Part shown: positions 9,141 to 18,701 of the stretch, in pieces
Layout of the letters: each line of letters begins with the position of its first letter
How positions within the stretch are numbered: the first letter of the stretch is position 1
Source of the DNA: an uncultured Eggerthellaceae bacterium
GTDB lineage: Bacteria > Actinomycetota > Coriobacteriia > Coriobacteriales > Eggerthellaceae
Length of the DNA stretch: 64,000 nucleotides
Assembly: GCA_946618265.1 (NCBI GenBank)
Contig: CAMOLA010000003.1
Coordinates: 1-64,000 of the forward strand
Reading direction: 5' to 3'
Position numbers and translations under genes: made by a program
The notes under the pieces: generated by a model
The model's input: only the letters and a program-made list of their open reading frames with translations
Database searches by the model: none
Told to the model about the DNA's origin: nothing

Positions 9141-11774
9141 GTGACCTTGGATGAGGAAATCAGGGCCGGAGGCCGCTTGGACGAGAACCAAGAGCTCATG
9201 CTGTACAACATGTCGCTGCGGCAGACCTCGCAGCGCGCGGCGGGCGGCCGCGAGGGCACTCACGTGCTGCTCTCGAAGTTCGAGGGAAACCCCACGTACC
9301 AGGAAATGGTCGAGCGGGGATTGCTCGACTGCAAGATGTACGGTCAGGGCGTCGACGCCTCGACGGCTGCGGTCACGTTGCTCGTCACGCGGAAGGGCCT
9401 TCGCTATTGCGTGCTGTATGCAGAAGAAATCGAGCCCAAGCGCGCCTACGATGTTTCCGGGAGACAGCGGTTCGACGCGGCAGCGCTCGATGATGGTCGC
9501 GCCGCGAACTCGGGCGACGTGAACTACGCGCTGCTCACGTCCGGCATGGCGACGAGAAGCTCGGCTGCGAAGAACGCCGCGTTCGCTCTCACGGACGAGC
9601 AGGTCGAGCATTTCGAGAAGCTCGGTGCGCAGCGCAGGGGCGTCGAAGAGGGGACCGTGGAGCGCCGCGGGCGCAGGCGCGCGTTCGCGAGCGTGACGGG
9701 GACGATGAAATGGGAATCGCCTTCGGGCGACAGGTGGTCCTACGTTAGAGCCGATGATGCGTCGGTGCAAGTCACGGGGGTGGACAGCGCATCGAGGTCG
9801 CTGCATGTCCCCGCCGAGATCGAGGGCGGTCCCGTGGTCGCCATCGCGGCGGGCGCGTTCTCGATGAACGACGCCGTCGAGGAAGTCGTCTGCCCGGACA
9901 GCGTCGAGCTGATCGGAGCCGGCGCGTTCCGGCAATGCTCCAAGCTCAAGCGGCTCGTCTTGCCGGAGTCCGTCGCGACGTTCGATTCGAGCTGGATCGC
10001 GCGGTGCCCGAACCTGGAGGAGCTCGTCTTGCCGGGCTCGCTCGAGCGCATCGGCCGCGGCGTGTTCGAGAACCCCGGGCTGAAGAAGCTCGTCATCGGG
10101 CGCGCCGTGAGCGAGGTCGAGCCGGGCGTCTTCCAGGGATCGCAGTTGGAAGAGGTCGTCGTCGACGACGCCAATCCCCACATCGTGGAGCGGGACGGCG
10201 CGCTGTACGCGAAAGACCTCTCCGTGTTGCTGGCGCTCGTGCGTCCCGTCCGCGTGCTCGTGGTCGCCGACGGTTGCCGGACGCTCGCGAAGAAGAGCTG
10301 CTATGGATGCGACGAGCTCGAAGAGGTCGTCCTGCCCGATTCCCTCGTGGAGGTGGAGCCGTTCGCGTTCGCCTATTCCGGCCTCGCGTGCTTCGAGGCT
10401 CCTGCAAGCCTCGAGGTCATTGGCGAAAAGGCGTTCTTCGCATGTCGGAACTTGGTCGAAGCTCGCCTGGGCGACGGGCTTTCGGCGATCGGCGAATCCT
10501 CATTCGAGGGCTCGGGGCTGCGTGCGCTCGCAATCCCCGCAACCATCAAGAGCCTGGGCAGGTCCATGACCCGTAACACCGGCATCGTGCATTCGGGGCC
10601 TGAAAGCACGCTGACGATCGAAGGCGATTGCGCCGACCTGTTCCTAGACGGGGCGGGCGGCCTGTATCGGCGCTGCGAGGACGGGGTGCACCTCGTGCAG
10701 CTCGTGGACGGCCAGATCGCGCAGTACCGCGCATGGGAGGGGACCGTCGTCGTCGACCCTTACGCGTTCGCCTACAATGACAGCATCGAATCCGTGAGCC
10801 TGCCTGATTCGGTGCGCTCGATCGGGCGGTCGGCGTTCCGCATCTGCAGGAGCCTGCGTCGCGTCGAGCTGCCGGATTCCATCGAATCGATTGGCGACGA
10901 GGCGTTCCTCGACACGAACCTCGAGGAGTTCCGCGTTCCCGTCGCGCTTGCCGACCTGGGCGAACGCGCGCTCGTCACGTACGGCGCCCACCACGGCACC
11001 AAGATGCCGTCGCTCGCGCACGTCGAGGTCGCGCCGGGAAACGACTCGTTCTACACGGCATGCGGCATGCTCTGCCGCAGGACGGGCTCGCAGGCGAGCG
11101 TGGTCATCTTCACGAGCTCGGAGGCCCGCGTGATGTTCCCCGACGAGGTGACGCGCGTGGAGGATTACGCGTTTTGCAATGCGCGCGGCATCGAGTACCT
11201 CGCGCTCAATCCGGGCTTGTCGTTCATCGGCACGAACGGGATGGCGACCCGCTGCTGGATACGCCACATCCACGTGGACATGGCCAAGCCGATCGCCGGC
11301 CGCACGACGTTCGACTTCTTCTTCCCCAACACGCCCGGGGCCCTGCGCGGCATCGCGCTCGGGCTGAGCGGGGCGAGCTGGGTCAACGTTGCGGGCCTGA
11401 CGGAGCAGCTGGACTTGTGCCTTGTCAGCGCGCGCGACTACAACGTGCCGGGCAAGTCGAGCAACATCAGCGCGTATGCGCAGGCGAAGCTCATCCTCGA
11501 CCGCCTGGACGATCCCGTCATGCTCACCAATGGGAACCGGGCCATGATGGAGCGCGTGCTGCGCAACAACATCGAGGACATCTGCGTCGACGTCGCGCTC
11601 TACGATGACCGTTCCGTGCTCGACGACCTCGTCGACCGCGGTTTCGTGAACGCCGAGAACTTCGAGGGGGTCATCGAGCGCGTCGGGGCCTTGCGTGACG
11701 CGGCCACCTCGGCGTTCCTCCTGGAAACGAAGCGGCAGAAGTTCGCAGGCGACGCGTTCGATTACGACTTGTAG
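9141..11774 (+). CDS. BspA-type leucine-rich-repeat protein without signal peptide
   Basis: Protein of 877 aa. Residues about 210-700 carry LRR_5/BspA-type repeats of the form 'L..v.LPdsv.sIG..AF..C..L..' (for example IESVSLPDSVRSIGRSAF and LRRVELPDSIESIGDEAF). The first about 200 residues and the last about 170 are not recognisable; the C-terminal part is helical and ends LLETKRQKFAGDAFDYDL. Unlike most BspA-type proteins it has neither signal peptide nor anchor, so it is probably cytoplasmic. I start at GTG 9141 because GGGAGG lies 7 bases upstream; an ATG at 9102 would add 13 residues without a ribosome binding site. It is followed after 98 bases by a VWA gene and a MoxR-type ATPase gene on the same strand, suggesting a shared system in which the LRR may provide recognition or scaffolding (inference). 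Confidence 0.8.
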   Translation: MTLDEEIRAGGRLDENQELMLYNMSLRQTSQRAAGGREGTHVLLSKFEGNPTYQEMVERGLLDCKMYGQGVDASTAAVTLLVTRKGLRYCVLYAEEIEPKRAYDVSGRQRFDAAALDDGRAANSGDVNYALLTSGMATRSSAAKNAAFALTDEQVEHFEKLGAQRRGVEEGTVERRGRRRAFASVTGTMKWESPSGDRWSYVRADDASVQVTGVDSASRSLHVPAEIEGGPVVAIAAGAFSMNDAVEEVVCPDSVELIGAGAFRQCSKLKRLVLPESVATFDSSWIARCPNLEELVLPGSLERIGRGVFENPGLKKLVIGRAVSEVEPGVFQGSQLEEVVVDDANPHIVERDGALYAKDLSVLLALVRPVRVLVVADGCRTLAKKSCYGCDELEEVVLPDSLVEVEPFAFAYSGLACFEAPASLEVIGEKAFFACRNLVEARLGDGLSAIGESSFEGSGLRALAIPATIKSLGRSMTRNTGIVHSGPESTLTIEGDCADLFLDGAGGLYRRCEDGVHLVQLVDGQIAQYRAWEGTVVVDPYAFAYNDSIESVSLPDSVRSIGRSAFRICRSLRRVELPDSIESIGDEAFLDTNLEEFRVPVALADLGERALVTYGAHHGTKMPSLAHVEVAPGNDSFYTACGMLCRRTGSQASVVIFTSSEARVMFPDEVTRVEDYAFCNARGIEYLALNPGLSFIGTNGMATRCWIRHIHVDMAKPIAGRTTFDFFFPNTPGALRGIALGLSGASWVNVAGLTEQLDLCLVSARDYNVPGKSSNISAYAQAKLILDRLDDPVMLTNGNRAMMERVLRNNIEDICVDVALYDDRSVLDDLVDRGFVNAENFEGVIERVGALRDAATSAFLLETKRQKFAGDAFDYDL

Positions 11775-11872
11775 GGAAGGGGCGGAAGGCGGCGTCCGAA
11801 CGGCGCGGGCCTGTTTCGCCACGAGCGTGCGGTCGGGCGGCGATCGCGGTTCGGCTCCGCACGTGGATTGGA

Positions 11873-13585
11873 ATGATCATGACCGACGACAAAGAACACG
11901 TGGAAAACCGCTTCGGGCGCGCGCGGCGCATCGCGATCGAGATAGTGGAGGAAGCCCGCGTCCAGCTCATGCTGAAGTTTCGCTTCCTCGACGTCGCCGT
12001 GTGGAAGATGGAGCTGCGGCCCGTCATGGCGATGGGGCGCAATGCACTGGCAACCGACGGGTCGCGCGTCTACTTCGAGCCGTACACGGTCATCGGGCGC
12101 TTCGATGCGGCCTTCGACGAGGTGGTGCGCGATTACCTGCACGTCGTCATGCATTGCCTGTTCCGGCATCCGTACGATTCGACGCGGTCGCGTGCCGAGG
12201 CCTGGTGGCTGGCATGCGACGTCTTGGCCGAGAGCGCGGCGATGGAGCTGTGCGGGACGCGGTTCGCGAGCTCCCTCGACGGCGAGCGCCGGGCGGCGCT
12301 CGAGGAGCTTCGCCTGCTGTGCGGGGGAAGGCTGACGCCGGGCAACCTGTACGGGCTGTTCCTGCGCTCGTTGCGCGCGAGCGCCGACGCGACCGACGGC
12401 ATCCTCTCCGGCGCGCGCATGAACGAGCTCCGCGCCCTGTTCGAGCGCGACGGCCACGAGTCGTGGCCTGCTTTCCGTCCTGTCGCGATGCCGGGCGGCT
12501 CCGACGATCCGGGCAATCCCGATTCCGAGGACGACGAGCGCGAGGTTTCCGATGGCAGGGACATGATGGCCGACGGCGAGGTGTCGGAAGCGGACGCGGA
12601 CGAGCAGGACGTCTGGAATCCCGCCGCCGCGAGCGATTCCGACGAGCCCCAGGCGAGCGACTACTCGATGGAGCCCGACGACCAGGATGCGCAAGGATCA
12701 TCCGATGACGCGGACGATGCCGGCGAGGCGGACGACGCCGACGGCGCGCGCGACGCCGGGGAAGGCGATGAGCGCGGAAGCTCGCAAGACGACGAGACCG
12801 ACCGAACCGTCGAGGACGCCGCCGCCGAAGAGGAGCGTTCTTGGAAGGAAATCGCCAAGCAGGTCGAGATGGACCTCCAGACGTTCTCGAAGGACTGGGG
12901 GTTCGAGGCCGGCGGCTTCATGACGACGCTGGCGGTGGCCAACCGCAAGAAGTACGACTACTCCGATTTCCTGCGGCGGTTCGCCATGCTGTCCGAGGAG
13001 ATGAAGATCAACGACGACGAGTTCGACTACGTCTTCTACACCTATGGCCTTAAGCTCTACGGCAACATGCCGCTCATCGAGCCGCTCGAATACAAGGAAA
13101 CGCAGCGCATCCGCGATTTCGCCATCTGTATCGACACGTCGGAATCGTGCAAGGGCGAGCTCGTGCGCACGTTCGTCGAGCACACGTTCAACATCCTCAA
13201 GCAGCAGGAAGATTACGCGCATGCCGTCAACATCCACGTCATCCAATGCGACGCGCGCGTGCAGTCCGACGTGAAGATAGCCGACTTGCGCGACGTCGAC
13301 CGGTTCATGGAGGGCTTCGAGGTGCGCGGCATGGGCGGGACCGATTTCCGGCCCGCGTTCGCGCACGTGAACCGGCTGGTCGAGGCGGGCGAACTGCCCG
13401 ACATGAAGGGGGTCATCTACTTCACGGACGGCCTGGGGGCCTTCCCCGAGAAGCCGCCCGATTACGATGTGGCCTTCGTCTTCCTGGACGAGGGCGACAA
13501 CCACGTTCCTGCTGTGCCTCCCTGGGCCATGCGCGTGCTGATAGACGAAGAGGGCATCAACCGTTTCAAGAGCGATATGCGATAG
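11873..13585 (+). CDS. Metallopeptidase-like/VWA protein (DUF2201-like)
   Basis: Cytoplasmic protein of 570 aa with two modules. The N-terminus resembles the DUF2201 putative-metallopeptidase region: residues about 89-102 read LHVVMHCLFRHPYD, with the paired His of a zinc-like site but no glutamate between them. Residues about 206-320 form a very acidic Asp/Glu/Ser linker. The C-terminal VWA domain carries a metal-site pattern in order: DTSES near residue 421, GGTDF near 489 and YFTDG near 517. Such proteins partner with MoxR AAA+ ATPases, and exactly that gene follows 21 bases downstream with its own AAGGAG site. Start sites ATG 11873 and ATG 11879 are equally plausible, both with weak upstream signal. 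Function of the complex is unknown; a chaperone or conflict role is typical of the class. Confidence 0.78.
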   Translation: MIMTDDKEHVENRFGRARRIAIEIVEEARVQLMLKFRFLDVAVWKMELRPVMAMGRNALATDGSRVYFEPYTVIGRFDAAFDEVVRDYLHVVMHCLFRHPYDSTRSRAEAWWLACDVLAESAAMELCGTRFASSLDGERRAALEELRLLCGGRLTPGNLYGLFLRSLRASADATDGILSGARMNELRALFERDGHESWPAFRPVAMPGGSDDPGNPDSEDDEREVSDGRDMMADGEVSEADADEQDVWNPAAASDSDEPQASDYSMEPDDQDAQGSSDDADDAGEADDADGARDAGEGDERGSSQDDETDRTVEDAAAEEERSWKEIAKQVEMDLQTFSKDWGFEAGGFMTTLAVANRKKYDYSDFLRRFAMLSEEMKINDDEFDYVFYTYGLKLYGNMPLIEPLEYKETQRIRDFAICIDTSESCKGELVRTFVEHTFNILKQQEDYAHAVNIHVIQCDARVQSDVKIADLRDVDRFMEGFEVRGMGGTDFRPAFAHVNRLVEAGELPDMKGVIYFTDGLGAFPEKPPDYDVAFVFLDEGDNHVPAVPPWAMRVLIDEEGINRFKSDMR

Positions 13586-13606
13586 CGTTACGTAAAGGAG
13601 CAGACC

Positions 13607-15238
13607 ATGAACATCGCGACAGCGAAGCAGCAGATCAAGAACACGGTGAGGGCGTACCTGCGCCGCGATGACGCCGGCATGTACGTCATCCCGCCGGTGA
13701 GGCAGCGCCCCATGTTCCTCGTGGGCGCGCCCGGCATCGGCAAGACGGCCATCATCGAGCAGATAGCCCAGGAGCTGGGCATCGGCGTGGTCTCGTATTC
13801 CATGACGCACCACACGCGCCAGAGCGCGCTCGGCCTGCCGCAGATCGTGCGTCGCGAGTTCGAGGGCTTCGAGTACGACGCGTCCGAATACACCATGAGC
13901 GAAATCGTGAGCTCGATCTACGATTACATGGAGGCCACCGGCGAGCGGAGCGGCATCCTGTTCCTCGACGAGATCAACTGCGTGTCGGAGACGCTGTACC
14001 CCTCGATGTTGCAGTTCCTGCAGTTCAAGACGTTCGGACGCCACCGTGTGCCCGAGGACTGGATCATCGTGTGCGCGGGCAATCCTCCCGAGTACAACAA
14101 GTCGGTCCACGAGTTCGACGTCGTCACGCTCGACCGCCTGCGCGAGCTCGACGTCGAGCCCGACTACGCCGTCTGGCGCCGCTATGCGGTGGAAAAGGGC
14201 CTGCATCCGGCCGTGACGACGTTCCTCGAGGCCAAGCCCGACTGCTTCTACAAGGTCGAATCGAAGCCCGGCGGGGGCAAGAGCTTCGTCACGGCGCGCG
14301 GGTGGGAGGACCTCGCCAGCGTGATCTCGCTGTACGAGGAAATCGACGTGGAATGCGACCTCGAGCTGTTCTCGCAATTCCTGCGCGACGACGACATCGC
14401 CGACAAGTTCGCGGTGTACTACGGCCTGTTCGAGAAGTACCGCTCCGACTACCAGATCGGCAAGATCTTGGAAGGCGGCGCGAGCCGCGAGGTCGTGCAG
14501 CGTGCCAAGGGCGCCCTGTTCGACGAGCGCGTGGCCTTGCTCGGGCTCGTGCTCGATGCGCTTTCCGTCGAATGCTCGCGCGCGCTTGACCAGCAGTCGC
14601 TCGTCGTGGCGCTGCGCGACGAGCTGCGCGCGGCCAAGCCGAAGCTGCTCGGCGGCGCCGCGGTGGAGGACGCCGTCATGGTGCCCGTGCGCAAGCGCGA
14701 GGAGGCCCTCGCGCGCAAGGAGGCCGGCGGCACGGTGACGCAGCCGCAGGTCCGCGCGGAGAACCTGTTCATCCGCAAGATGCGCGATATCGCCGGCGCG
14801 TGCGCGAGCGCCGGGACCGAGGCGGGTTCTGCGGCGTTCGAGGTCGTGAACAAGGCATATCGCGCGGAGGTCGATGCCATCGAGCCGCTCGTCAAAGCGG
14901 CCCAAGACAAGATGGCCAACGCCATCGAGTTCGTCGACGATTGCTTCGGGGACGGCCGCGAGATGCTCGTGTTCCTGGCGGAGCTCAGCACGCGCACGAC
15001 CACGATGATGTTCATCTCGCATTTCGGGAGCGAGGCGTATTACGCGCGCAACGACGAGCTGAAGGTCGACGAGGCGCGCGACAACCTGAGCGCCCGCGTG
15101 CGCGAGCTGACCGACATCAGGGAGGAGATCAAGAGCGCGCAGTTCCTCGAGACCCAGGCGCTCGACATGGGCGGCGCCGCCGGGCTCGGGCATTCCGATT
15201 CCAACGTCAAGCCCGCCTCGCAGGAGGAGCGTTCCTAG
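13607..15238 (+). CDS. MoxR-type AAA+ ATPase
   Basis: Protein of 543 aa. Walker A GAPGIGKT is at residues 40-47 and Walker B ILFLDEIN about 75 residues later; VCAGNPPEYN has the sensor-1 asparagine. This spacing and the 'N-P-P-E' motif are typical of MoxR and related ATPases that act with VWA proteins, which fits the gene directly upstream. The C-terminal half (about residues 200-543) is a long helical region rich in charged residues with no family I can name, longer than in classic MoxR (about 330 aa). The ribosome binding site AAGGAG precedes the ATG. The gene probably ends the operon; a strong palindrome lies 20 bases after the stop. Confidence 0.85.
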   Translation: MNIATAKQQIKNTVRAYLRRDDAGMYVIPPVRQRPMFLVGAPGIGKTAIIEQIAQELGIGVVSYSMTHHTRQSALGLPQIVRREFEGFEYDASEYTMSEIVSSIYDYMEATGERSGILFLDEINCVSETLYPSMLQFLQFKTFGRHRVPEDWIIVCAGNPPEYNKSVHEFDVVTLDRLRELDVEPDYAVWRRYAVEKGLHPAVTTFLEAKPDCFYKVESKPGGGKSFVTARGWEDLASVISLYEEIDVECDLELFSQFLRDDDIADKFAVYYGLFEKYRSDYQIGKILEGGASREVVQRAKGALFDERVALLGLVLDALSVECSRALDQQSLVVALRDELRAAKPKLLGGAAVEDAVMVPVRKREEALARKEAGGTVTQPQVRAENLFIRKMRDIAGACASAGTEAGSAAFEVVNKAYRAEVDAIEPLVKAAQDKMANAIEFVDDCFGDGREMLVFLAELSTRTTTMMFISHFGSEAYYARNDELKVDEARDNLSARVRELTDIREEIKSAQFLETQALDMGGAAGLGHSDSNVKPASQEERS

Positions 15239-15257
15239 CCGTCCCACCAAAGTATCT

Positions 15258-15303
15258 TGAACAGACGATATGCCCGTCTTGCGATGGGCATATCGTCTGT
15301 TCA
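15258..15303. repeat. 18-bp-arm hairpin after the MoxR gene
   Basis: A perfect inverted repeat, with arms TGAACAGACGATATGCCC at 15258-15275 and the complement at 15286-15303 around a 10-base loop. The outermost 7 bases (TGAACAG/CTGTTCA) equal those of family A palindromes. It could terminate transcription, but no T-run follows. Confidence 0.8.
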
Positions 15304-15408
15304 CGTCAGTGCATCGCACCCAACCTTGGCATGGTTTCTGCAACAATGAGCCTGATTCGGCTACAATGGATGGGCCATGGGCAAACGCGAGCTAGGGAAG
15401 GACTCGTC

Positions 15409-17046
15409 ATGTACGGTAACTCGAGCAACGCCAACGAATTGATGGCCGTCATCGTCGCGAACGGATTGGTCTCGTCGATCATCTCGACCGTGCTTATCAT
15501 CCTCGCAATCGTTGGCATGTGGAAGATGTTCCGCAAGGCGGGCAAGCCCGGCTGGGCTGCCATCATCCCGTTCTACCAGACGTGGGTGTGGGGTTCTGTC
15601 GTCTTCGCCAACAAAAAGAAGACGATTGCGTGGTTGGTTTCCGAGATTATCCTGGCGATTCTGCTGTGCGCGATCGTCGGCATTGCTTTGACGTCGGCGC
15701 CCGCCACTTCGGGTTCGATGTATTCTTCCCGCGCCATGACGTCTTCCCAAATCCCGGTGCAGATGACGGGCGGACTCATGATTGCGTCGCTGCTCTTCGC
15801 AATTGTTGGCATCGTCTATACGGTGTTCCAGCTCATGGCGCTGATCGCGACGTCGTGGTCGTTCGGCAAGCGCGACGGGTTCGCCGTGGGGCTCATCTTC
15901 TTGGAGCCCATTTTTCTCGCGATCATCGGGCTTTCGGGATCCATCAGGTATGTCGGACCTGGTGGCGTTCCTGCGGAAGGGGATGCCGACGATCAGCCGT
16001 CGCGCGCCGTCGGGGACGCGTATTGGCAATCCGAACGAGTTGAAGAGCAGGCGCAGCCCGGGCAGCCGCCCGCAAGCCAGATGGCCAGCGGGATGCCCCC
16101 GGCCACGCCGCAGAGTTCTGGCCAGGCGCAGCCCGTGCTACCATTCTCGGCCCAGCTAACTGGCGAAATGCCCCCGGTCGCGGTTCCTGCTATGCCGAGT
16201 TTTGGCCAACCGCTGCCTGATCAGCTGCCCTCAACCCAGCCGACCGGCGGGATGCCCCCAGTCATGCCGCCGAATTCCGGGCCTGCGGAAACGGCTTTCG
16301 CCCATCAGCCGGCCGCTGCGCTAGCGGGGACAGCGCCAATCGCCGTGCCGACCGAGGCGATGCTGTCTTGGCAGCAAGACGATTCGCAGATCCAACGGCC
16401 GTTTGCGGCTGTCGGTCAAACTGCCTGGCAGCCAATTGCAACGCACGGGATGGCGGAACCTGCCACTTCGCAAGAACCTGCAGCCGCGACGGGCGAGCTC
16501 TTCCAGCCCAGCGCGACGCCGGGTGGATTCGCTGCGCCTTTACAGCCGCAAGCGCAGCCGCTTGATTTGGCGTCTGATATGCAGAGGATGCCGGCGGCGT
16601 CGACGCAACGGGCTTTCGGGCAGCAGCCTCAGCAGGCGTCGCCCCTGCAGCCTAGCTGGATGCCGAGCCAGGAACCGCAGATCCCGGAAATGCATCCCGG
16701 ATGGATGTTGGAGCAGGTTCAGGGGATTACAGAGATGCAGCCCGGATGGAACCCGGGGCAGGGATTGCAGGTTGCGCCGAGGCGTTCCGGATGGGAATCC
16801 GAGCAGCCGCAGCAGGCGGCGCAGCAAGCGCAGCTTTTCCCGCAGGTTCAGCAGGATGCACCGAATGGGATCATGCCGCAGATGCCGATGACGCAGGCGT
16901 TCCCACTGCAGGCCCAGCAAACTGCGCAGATGCCGTTCGTCCACCAGTCCTCGCAAGTTCAGCAGCCTCAGCAGGCGCCCTGTCCGATGCCGTTCGCGCA
17001 ACCCGCACAGCAGATTCCGCCGACATCACCAGAACAGATGAGTTAG
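15409..17046 (+). CDS. Multi-pass membrane protein with Pro/Gln-rich tail (DUF5684-like N-terminus)
   Basis: Predicted membrane protein of 545 aa. The first about 180 residues contain four hydrophobic segments (LVSSIISTVLIILAIVGMW; TIAWLVSEIILAILLCAIVG; LMIASLLFAIVGIVYTVF; VGLIFLEPIFLAIIG). A short motif, FRKAGKPGWAAIIPFYQTW, follows the first; it is shared with small DUF5684/signal-peptidase-I-associated membrane proteins. From about residue 190 to the end the sequence is low-complexity Gln/Pro/Ala/Met, including loosely repeated units such as EMHPGWMLEQ and EMQPGWNPGQ; this is probably disordered and cytoplasmic. The start ATG 15409 has GGAAGGA upstream; a much longer open frame begins inside the MoxR gene and is rejected. 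It is transcribed from its own region. The function is unknown. Confidence 0.7.
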   Translation: MYGNSSNANELMAVIVANGLVSSIISTVLIILAIVGMWKMFRKAGKPGWAAIIPFYQTWVWGSVVFANKKKTIAWLVSEIILAILLCAIVGIALTSAPATSGSMYSSRAMTSSQIPVQMTGGLMIASLLFAIVGIVYTVFQLMALIATSWSFGKRDGFAVGLIFLEPIFLAIIGLSGSIRYVGPGGVPAEGDADDQPSRAVGDAYWQSERVEEQAQPGQPPASQMASGMPPATPQSSGQAQPVLPFSAQLTGEMPPVAVPAMPSFGQPLPDQLPSTQPTGGMPPVMPPNSGPAETAFAHQPAAALAGTAPIAVPTEAMLSWQQDDSQIQRPFAAVGQTAWQPIATHGMAEPATSQEPAAATGELFQPSATPGGFAAPLQPQAQPLDLASDMQRMPAASTQRAFGQQPQQASPLQPSWMPSQEPQIPEMHPGWMLEQVQGITEMQPGWNPGQGLQVAPRRSGWESEQPQQAAQQAQLFPQVQQDAPNGIMPQMPMTQAFPLQAQQTAQMPFVHQSSQVQQPQQAPCPMPFAQPAQQIPPTSPEQMS

Positions 17047-17178
17047 CGGAGCAGGCACATTTGCGCCATCGCCAATCACGTAGGTGCACGGTTGCGCCTA
17101 CGTTCGCCTGCGCTCAACCTGTGGGCAATCTGGTTAAAACTGGCACGGACGTGCGCATTTGAGGTAGTCCGGAGGCCG

Positions 17179-17388
17179 TTTGGGCAAAAACGCCCTTCTG
17201 AATGACAAAATGTAAGAAAGTTAACACCTTGATCGGCTTTGAATACACCAAATCCAAAGTCGGAATGGCGTTTTCCCAGGTCGGATTGAGCGCGGCGTCC
17301 CCGGGCGTACCTCCAAATCAGCTTTTTGGGTGCTTTAGATGTTAACTTTCTTACATTTTGTCATTCAGAAGGGCGTTTTTTGCCCAAA
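17179..17388. repeat. 210-bp MITE-like element with 48-bp terminal inverted repeats
   Basis: The left arm 17179-17226 and right arm 17340-17388 are complementary along their whole length apart from one extra base in an A/T run. They begin TTTGGGCAAAAA and end AAGTTAACA inward. The 113-base centre has no open frame. No obvious target duplication is visible. The size, long terminal inverted repeats and absence of coding capacity suit a non-autonomous transposable element or a very stable hairpin. Confidence 0.75.
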
Positions 17389-17477
17389 TGCCATGCAAGC
17401 TCCGTGATGCGCTAGGCGAAGCGGCGAGTTTGCCTGTTTCGAAACACGTCTCTGGGGCAATTGTCCCAGCGCCAGTT

Positions 17478-18572
17478 TTACGCTTCGAGCTTCATGTCGC
17501 CGTCGGCGATCAGGCCGGCACGCCGCATGACAAAGGTGACGAGCCAGCTGACGAGCGCGGGCAGCACGAAGCAGACGAGCGCCATGCCGAGCCATTCCAT
17601 GGGGCCGGGCGCTATGCCGTCGGCGATCCAACCGGAATAGAGCCCGATGGGCCCCACGAGGCCGCACGTTCCCATGCCCGATGCGATGGCCGGGCCGTTT
17701 TGGGCCATGTTGAAGGCGCAGGTCGCAACGGGTCCGCAAACCGCCGATGCCACGATGGCGGGAACCCAGATGACGGGCTTGCGCATGATGTTTCCCATCT
17801 GCAGCATCGAAGTGCCGATGCCCTGCGAGACGACGCCGCCCCACCCGTTGTCGCGGAAGCTGGCCACGGCGAAACCGACCATCTGCGCGCAGCAGCCCGC
17901 AAGCGCCGCGCCACCCGCCAGCCCCGTCAGGCTGAGCGCCGCGCAGATCGCGGCCGACGAGATGGGAAGCGTCAGCGCGATGCCGACGACCACGCTCACG
18001 ACGATGCCCATCCAGAAGGGCTGCAACTCGGTGGCCCACATGATGAAATTGCCGATTGCCGATGCGATGCCCCCGATGAACGGCCCTACGAGCAGGGCGA
18101 GCGCGCATCCTAGGCCGACCGTCACCGCAGGCGTGACCAGGATGTCGACCTTCGTCTCCTTCGAGACCGCCTTGCCCAGCTCGGCGGCGACGATGGCGAT
18201 GACGAGAACGGCGAGCGGCCCGCCGGCGCCGCCCGACGTGTTGGCGGCATATCCGACCGTGATCAGCGAGAACAGGACGAGCGGCGGGCATTTCAGGGCA
18301 TGACCGATGGCGCAGGCCATGGCGGGTCCGGCCATGGCGCTCGCGAAACCGCCGATGTCGTTGAAGACCGTCGCGCCCGAGACGTTCCCGATGGTGTTGA
18401 AGATGGTGCCGATGAGCAGCGAGGCGAACAGGCCCTGCGCCATGGCGGAAAGCGCGTCGATCGCGTAGCGCTGGAACGATACCTCGATGTCCTTGCGTTC
18501 GAGAAACGATTTCGGTTTCGCGTTATTACCGGCGATTTCTTCTTGCCGTTCCGGTTCCTTCACCTCAGTCAT
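17478..18572 (-). CDS. PTS EIIC-like membrane permease (PTS_EIIC_2 family)
   Basis: Integral membrane protein of 364 aa. After a charged N-terminus it has about nine hydrophobic segments rich in Gly, Ala and Ser. The characteristic stretches are LSAMAQGLFASLLIGTIFNT, GHALKCPPLVLFSLI and PISSAAICAALSLTGLAGG, which match my memory of the PF13303 'PTS system EIIC' family. No EIIA or EIIB domain and no HPr or EI gene is nearby, so phosphotransferase activity cannot be claimed; members are often encoded alone. The start ATG 18572 follows GGGGGTGC. The gene lies between two long hairpin elements (17179-17388 and 18702-18860). Confidence 0.75.
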   Translation of the reverse strand: MTEVKEPERQEEIAGNNAKPKSFLERKDIEVSFQRYAIDALSAMAQGLFASLLIGTIFNTIGNVSGATVFNDIGGFASAMAGPAMACAIGHALKCPPLVLFSLITVGYAANTSGGAGGPLAVLVIAIVAAELGKAVSKETKVDILVTPAVTVGLGCALALLVGPFIGGIASAIGNFIMWATELQPFWMGIVVSVVVGIALTLPISSAAICAALSLTGLAGGAALAGCCAQMVGFAVASFRDNGWGGVVSQGIGTSMLQMGNIMRKPVIWVPAIVASAVCGPVATCAFNMAQNGPAIASGMGTCGLVGPIGLYSGWIADGIAPGPMEWLGMALVCFVLPALVSWLVTFVMRRAGLIADGDMKLEA

Positions 18573-18701
18573 GGAGCACCCCCGTTCAAAGTTTTGGGTA
18601 TTCTAGCACGTAGTCGCAGCTGGGAATGTTACAGCTTGGTATACAGACGAGTTGTTCATCTGGCAGCATCGCTTTCATGCATGTGAGAGGGCATTCATGT
18701 G

